From Sphingomonas faeni (GTDB taxonomy: Bacteria; Pseudomonadota; Alphaproteobacteria; Sphingomonadales; Sphingomonadaceae), in contig NZ_JAUSZF010000001.1 of NCBI RefSeq assembly GCF_030817315.1, positions 2,809,001-2,873,000 of the forward strand: 64,000 nucleotides of DNA, read 5' to 3'. The position numbers were made by a program, and so were the translations under genes. Position 1 is the first letter of the stretch, and each line of letters starts with the position of its first letter. The notes below the pieces were generated by a model. That model was not told where the DNA came from. It saw only the letters and a program-made list of their open reading frames with translations, and did not search any database. Shown piece after piece: positions 59,730 through 64,000 of the stretch.

Positions 59730-59942
59730 CTAGTGCCGCCCGCCCGCCGGCTTCTGCGGCGGCGCTTCGCCCAGCCGGGTCGGACGGTCCAGCAATTCGC
59801 CGCCGCAGTTCGGGCAGCGTTCGTCGAGCGCGTCGGCGCATTCCGCGCAGAAGGTGCATTCGAACGAGCAGATGAACGCGCCCGGCGAGTCCGCGGGGAG
59901 GTCTGTGGTGCAGCGTTCGCACACGGGGCGCATTTCGAGCAT
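59730..59942 (-). CDS. DUF1272 zinc-binding protein
   Basis: 70 residues. LEMRPVCERCTTDLPADSPGAFICSFECTFCAECADALDERCPNCGGELLDRP has seven or eight Cys in paired CxxC form, the DUF1272 signature, and likely binds zinc. Function is unknown. The start ATG overlaps the glmM stop (TGATG), so it is translated with glmM. Confidence 0.88.
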   Translation of the reverse strand: MLEMRPVCERCTTDLPADSPGAFICSFECTFCAECADALDERCPNCGGELLDRPTRLGEAPPQKPAGGRH

Positions 59943-61282
59943 CAGGCAGCGGCCTTTCGCACGGCGTCGCAGATCCGGTCGACGACGCGTTCGACCTGGC
60001 CGGGGTCGTCGCCTTCGGCCATCACGCGGATCACGGGTTCGGTGCCGGACGGGCGGATCACGAGGCGTCCCGTGCCGGCAAGTTCGGCTTCGGCATCGGC
60101 GATTACTGCTTTTACGGCATCGTCGTCGAGCGGTTTGCCGCCGGCGAACCGGACGTTCTTCAGGAGCTGCGGCAACGGTTCGAAGCGGTGGAGCACCTCG
60201 CTCGCAGGGGCGCCCGAGCGCTTGACCTCGGCCAGGATCTGCAACGCCGCGACCAGGCCGTCGCCGGTGGTGGCATAATCGGTGAGGATGATGTGGCCCG
60301 ACTGTTCGCCGCCGACATTATAGCCGCTCGCGCGCATCTTCTCGAGGACATGACGGTCGCCGACCTTGGTCCGGACCAGCCCCAGGCCCTGTGCCGCGAG
60401 ATGCCGCTCCAGTCCGAGGTTCGACATGACCGTTGCAACCAGCCCACCGCCGGCAAGCCGGCCCTGCCGCGCCCAGCTTGCCGCGATCGTCGCCATGAGC
60501 TGGTCGCCGTCGACGATCGTGCCGGTCTGGTCGACCACGATCAGACGGTCCGCATCGCCGTCGAGCGCGATGCCGATGTCGGCGCCGTTCGCGACTACGG
60601 CCTCGGCGAGCGCCTGCGGGGCGGTCGAGCCGACGCCGTCGTTGATGTTGGTGCCGTTGGGCGTCACGCCGATCGCGACGATGTCCGCACCCAGTTCCCA
60701 CAGGGCTGCGGGTGCGACCTTGTAGGCGGCGCCGTTCGCGCAATCGATGACGATCCGCATGCCGTCGAGGCGGAGGTTCTCGGGGAAGGTCGACTTGGCG
60801 AAGTGGATGTAACGGCCCTGTGCGTCATCGATGCGCCGTGCGCGGCCGATCTGGCTCGACGGCACGAGCGGAATGTCACCGTCGATCAGCGCCTCGATCG
60901 CTTCCTCCGCTTCGTCCGACAGCTTGTAGCCGTCGGGACCGAACAGCTTGATGCCGTTGTCCGCGTAAGCATTATGGCTAGCAGAGATCATTACACCGAT
61001 ATCGGCGCGCATCGAATGGGTCAGCATCGCGACCGCGGGTGTCGGCATCGGCCCCACCATCACCACATCCATGCCGACGCTGGTAAAGCCTGCAACCAGC
61101 GCCGATTCCAGCATATAGCCCGACAACCGCGTGTCCTTGCCGATCACCACGCGGTGGCGGTGATCACCACGCAGGAAGTATGCTCCGGCGGCCATGCCAA
61201 CCTTCATTGCCATCTCTGCCGTCATCGGCGAGGTATTGGTGGCGCCACGAATGCCATCGGTGCCGAAATATTTCCTTGCCAT
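59942..61282 (-). CDS. glmM: Phosphoglucosamine mutase
   Basis: 446 residues from the ATG at 61282. [27 protein letters not shown] is the N-terminus, and [20 protein letters not shown] contains the phosphoserine. The metal site is [17 protein letters not shown], and the C-terminal [18 protein letters not shown] is the phosphate loop. It makes glucosamine-1-phosphate for UDP-GlcNAc. An upstream in-frame ATG (61339) adds non-conserved residues. Confidence 0.95.
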   Translation of the reverse strand: MARKYFGTDGIRGATNTSPMTAEMAMKVGMAAGAYFLRGDHRHRVVIGKDTRLSGYMLESALVAGFTSVGMDVVMVGPMPTPAVAMLTHSMRADIGVMISASHNAYADNGIKLFGPDGYKLSDEAEEAIEALIDGDIPLVPSSQIGRARRIDDAQGRYIHFAKSTFPENLRLDGMRIVIDCANGAAYKVAPAALWELGADIVAIGVTPNGTNINDGVGSTAPQALAEAVVANGADIGIALDGDADRLIVVDQTGTIVDGDQLMATIAASWARQGRLAGGGLVATVMSNLGLERHLAAQGLGLVRTKVGDRHVLEKMRASGYNVGGEQSGHIILTDYATTGDGLVAALQILAEVKRSGAPASEVLHRFEPLPQLLKNVRFAGGKPLDDDAVKAVIADAEAELAGTGRLVIRPSGTEPVIRVMAEGDDPGQVERVVDRICDAVRKAAA

Positions 61283-61350
61283 CGCGTCCGCTTTCCGTCC
61301 CGTATCGGTGTTCGACGCGTTGATAGCGCGGTCGAACACGAAGGGCGAGC

Positions 61351-62599
61351 ATGTCGCAGACTACACGGATTCTCGCAGCCCTGATCGGCGGCATCGCGAT
61401 CGGCATCGCCGCCGCCGCCTGGTCGCCCGCGAACGCGATCGCGGCGACCGCGGTGACGCAGCCGATCGGGTCGGCGTGGCTGCACGGATTGCAGATGGTG
61501 ATCGTGCCGCTCGTCGTCGGGCTGCTCGTGACCGGGATCGGCGCGACCACCGAGGCGGCGCGCGCCGGGCGGATCACCGTACGCGCGATGGTGATGATCG
61601 TCGTCATCCTGTGGAGCACGACGATCATGTCGGCACTGGTCATGCCGTTGATCCTGGAAGCCTTTCCACTGCCGCATGCGCTCGGATCAGCACTGCGCGC
61701 CGCGCTGACGGGCGCCGCGCCGGTCGGGCCGGTGCCGGGGATCGGCGCATTCTTCGACACGATCGTGCCGACCAACATCGTTGCCGCGGCATCCAGCGAC
61801 TCGTTCCTGCCGCTCACAGTCTTTGCGCTGGCGTTCGCCTTTGCCGTGACGAAGCTGCCCGACGATCGCCGCCGCGTGCTGACCGGTTTCTTCCAGGCGG
61901 TCGTCGATGCGTTGCTGATCATCATCAAATGGGTGCTGAAGCTCGCACCGATCGGCATCTTCGCGCTTGCCTACGGCGTCGGGGCGCGCACCGGGACGGC
62001 TGCGTTCGGCGCGTTGCTGCACTATATCGTCTGCGTCTCGGCGATCGGCTTCGTCGTCCTGCTGTCCGCCTATCCGATCGGGATGATCGGCGGCCGGGTC
62101 GGCTTCGGCCGGTTCGCGCGCGCGGTCGCACCGGCGCAGGCGGTGGCGATCAGCACGCAGTCGTCGCTCGCCTCGCTGCCGGCGATGCTGAAGGCCTCGA
62201 CCGATCTCGGCGCGTCGCCCGCCACCGCCGGGATCGTCCTGCCGCTGTCGGTCGCGGTGTTCCGCGCGACCAGCCCGGCGATGAACCTCGCGGTCGCGCT
62301 GTACGTCGCGCACTGGCTGGGGCTGCGGATCGGGCCTGGGCAGATGGCGGCTGGCGTGGCGACTGCGGCGATCACGACGATGGGGTCGATCTCGCTGCCC
62401 GGCACGATCAGCTTCGTCGCCTCGGTCGCGCCGGTGGCGCTGGCGATGGGCATCCCCCTGGAGGTGCTGGGTCTGCTCATCGCGGTGGAGACCATACCCG
62501 ACCTGTTTCGCACCGTCGGGAACGTGACGATGGACACCGCCGTTACCATCTCCGTTGCAGCGCGGTCCGATCACGGGAACGGCGCTCAGGAGATTCCGC

Positions 62600-62625
<26 letters not shown>
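61351..62625 (+). CDS. Dicarboxylate/amino acid:cation symporter (DAACS)
   Basis: 424 residues with eight helices and two hairpin loops. [67 protein letters not shown] (serine-rich hairpin 1), [18 protein letters not shown] (NMDGT-equivalent), and [30 protein letters not shown] are GltP/DctA features. It is divergent from glmM with 68 bases between. Substrate is not determinable; the NMDGT motif is replaced by SPAMN. Confidence 0.88.
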
Positions 62626-63592
<967 letters not shown>

Positions 63593-63594
63593 CT

Positions 63595-63704
63595 GCTCCC
63601 CTTCCGCTTAGCGGGAGGGGTCGGGGGAGGGGTGCGCCTCAAAGGCCGGACGCCGGTACGTACGTCGCGCCCTCCCCTAGCCCCTCCCGCAAGCGGGAGG
63701 GGAA
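63595..63704. repeat. REPIN-like palindrome between convergent genes
   Basis: Arms CTCCCCTTCCGCTTAGCGGG and CCCGCAAGCGGGAGGGG, each a hairpin with the same core as the repeats in thiD and pnt, with GGGGGAGGGGTGCGC and GCGCCCTCCCCTAGCCCC inside. It lies 3 bases past the reductase stop and 10 bases before the stop of the POT gene, and could act as a shared terminator. Confidence 0.85.
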
Positions 63705-63713
63705 TCTGCTGAG

Positions 63714-64000
63714 TTACTGGACTCCGTGCATCCACTTCTTGATCAGCGGCGAGATCAGCAGCAGCACCACGCCGATGCCCGCCGAAATCAGGCCGATGGT
63801 CCAGAACACGCCGGCATAGGTATCGAGGCTGACCTTCAGGTTCGTCACCTGGCCGCCGACCGTCTCGACGCTCGCGACCTGCGCGACGACGCCGGCGACA
63901 TACTGTGCGACCGAGATCGACAGGAACCAGACGCCCATCATCAGCCCGACGACGCGCGCGATCGACAGCTTGGTGATCATGCTGAGACCGACCGGCGAAA
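63714..64000 (-). CDS. POT-family peptide transporter, C-terminal part
   Basis: The frame is open to the window edge (SPVGLSMITKLSIARVVGLMMGVWFLSISVAQYVAGVVAQVA). SPVGLS and LSISVAQYVAG are typical of the last helices of proton-coupled di/tripeptide transporters, and the tail ends with LLLISPLIKKWMHGVQ. Only about the last 95 residues are visible. Inner-membrane protein. Confidence 0.8.
   Translation of the reverse strand, partial: SPVGLSMITKLSIARVVGLMMGVWFLSISVAQYVAGVVAQVASVETVGGQVTNLKVSLDTYAGVFWTIGLISAGIGVVLLLISPLIKKWMHGVQ

Overview
The window is high-GC alphaproteobacterial chromosome, most like a sphingomonad. Pointers are a CcrM-type GANTC methyltransferase, a three-subunit proton-translocating transhydrogenase (pntAA/pntAB/pntB), an alphaproteobacterial aa3-oxidase subunit IV, DUF6456 and DUF1272 proteins, and a Wzx/Wzy-type exopolysaccharide (EPS) cluster. 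This assignment comes from reading the proteins, not from a database search.

Layout. 1-3.7 kb is ordinary chromosome: a CNT nucleoside transporter (cut by the window edge), a fasciclin protein, DapF, a DUF6456 protein and an XRE regulator. About 3.74-45.2 kb reads as one large genomic island in the 3' end of a tRNA-Val(UAC) gene. The intact tRNA is at 45168-45243 (minus strand). A 47-bp copy of its 3' part, with one mismatch, lies in the same orientation at 3739-3785. A broken tyrosine integrase sits beside the intact tRNA, and both ends carry tandem 11-bp repeats just inside the core. From 45.3 kb to the end is housekeeping chromosome: a winged-helix regulator, the pnt operon, an NtrC-like regulator, DoxX, ChrA, a bestrophin, folP, ccrM, rnhB, thiD, glmM, a cation symporter, an aldo/keto reductase and the end of a POT peptide transporter.

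Inside the island is the EPS locus (5.4-41.4 kb). It has a Wzx flippase, an O-antigen ligase/Wzy-type polymerase, a second ligase-like protein with a long C-terminal region, an outer-membrane export lipoprotein and a fused Wzc-type tyrosine kinase. It also has six glycosyltransferases (four GT4, one GT2, one GT14-like), a pyruvyltransferase, a methyltransferase, three family-3 acyltransferases, UDP-glucose dehydrogenase, a UDP-glucuronate-epimerase-like SDR and dTDP-rhamnose genes. No polyprenyl-phosphate sugar-1-phosphate transferase (priming enzyme) was found in the window. The island is decaying: two EPS genes carry single frameshifts, the rml cassette is truncated at both ends, and an M13 peptidase, an IS5-type transposase, phage-like lipoprotein genes and the integrase are remnants. 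Two IS66 elements are nested, and the 8-bp target duplications of both can be read exactly.

The right-hand chromosome carries several palindromic GC-rich repeats of REP/REPIN type. One lies in frame inside thiD and adds about 35 codons. Another pair brackets a DUF559 endonuclease gene that sits between pntAA and pntAB. That inverted-repeat/endonuclease/inverted-repeat unit is the best candidate here for a little-described mobile system.
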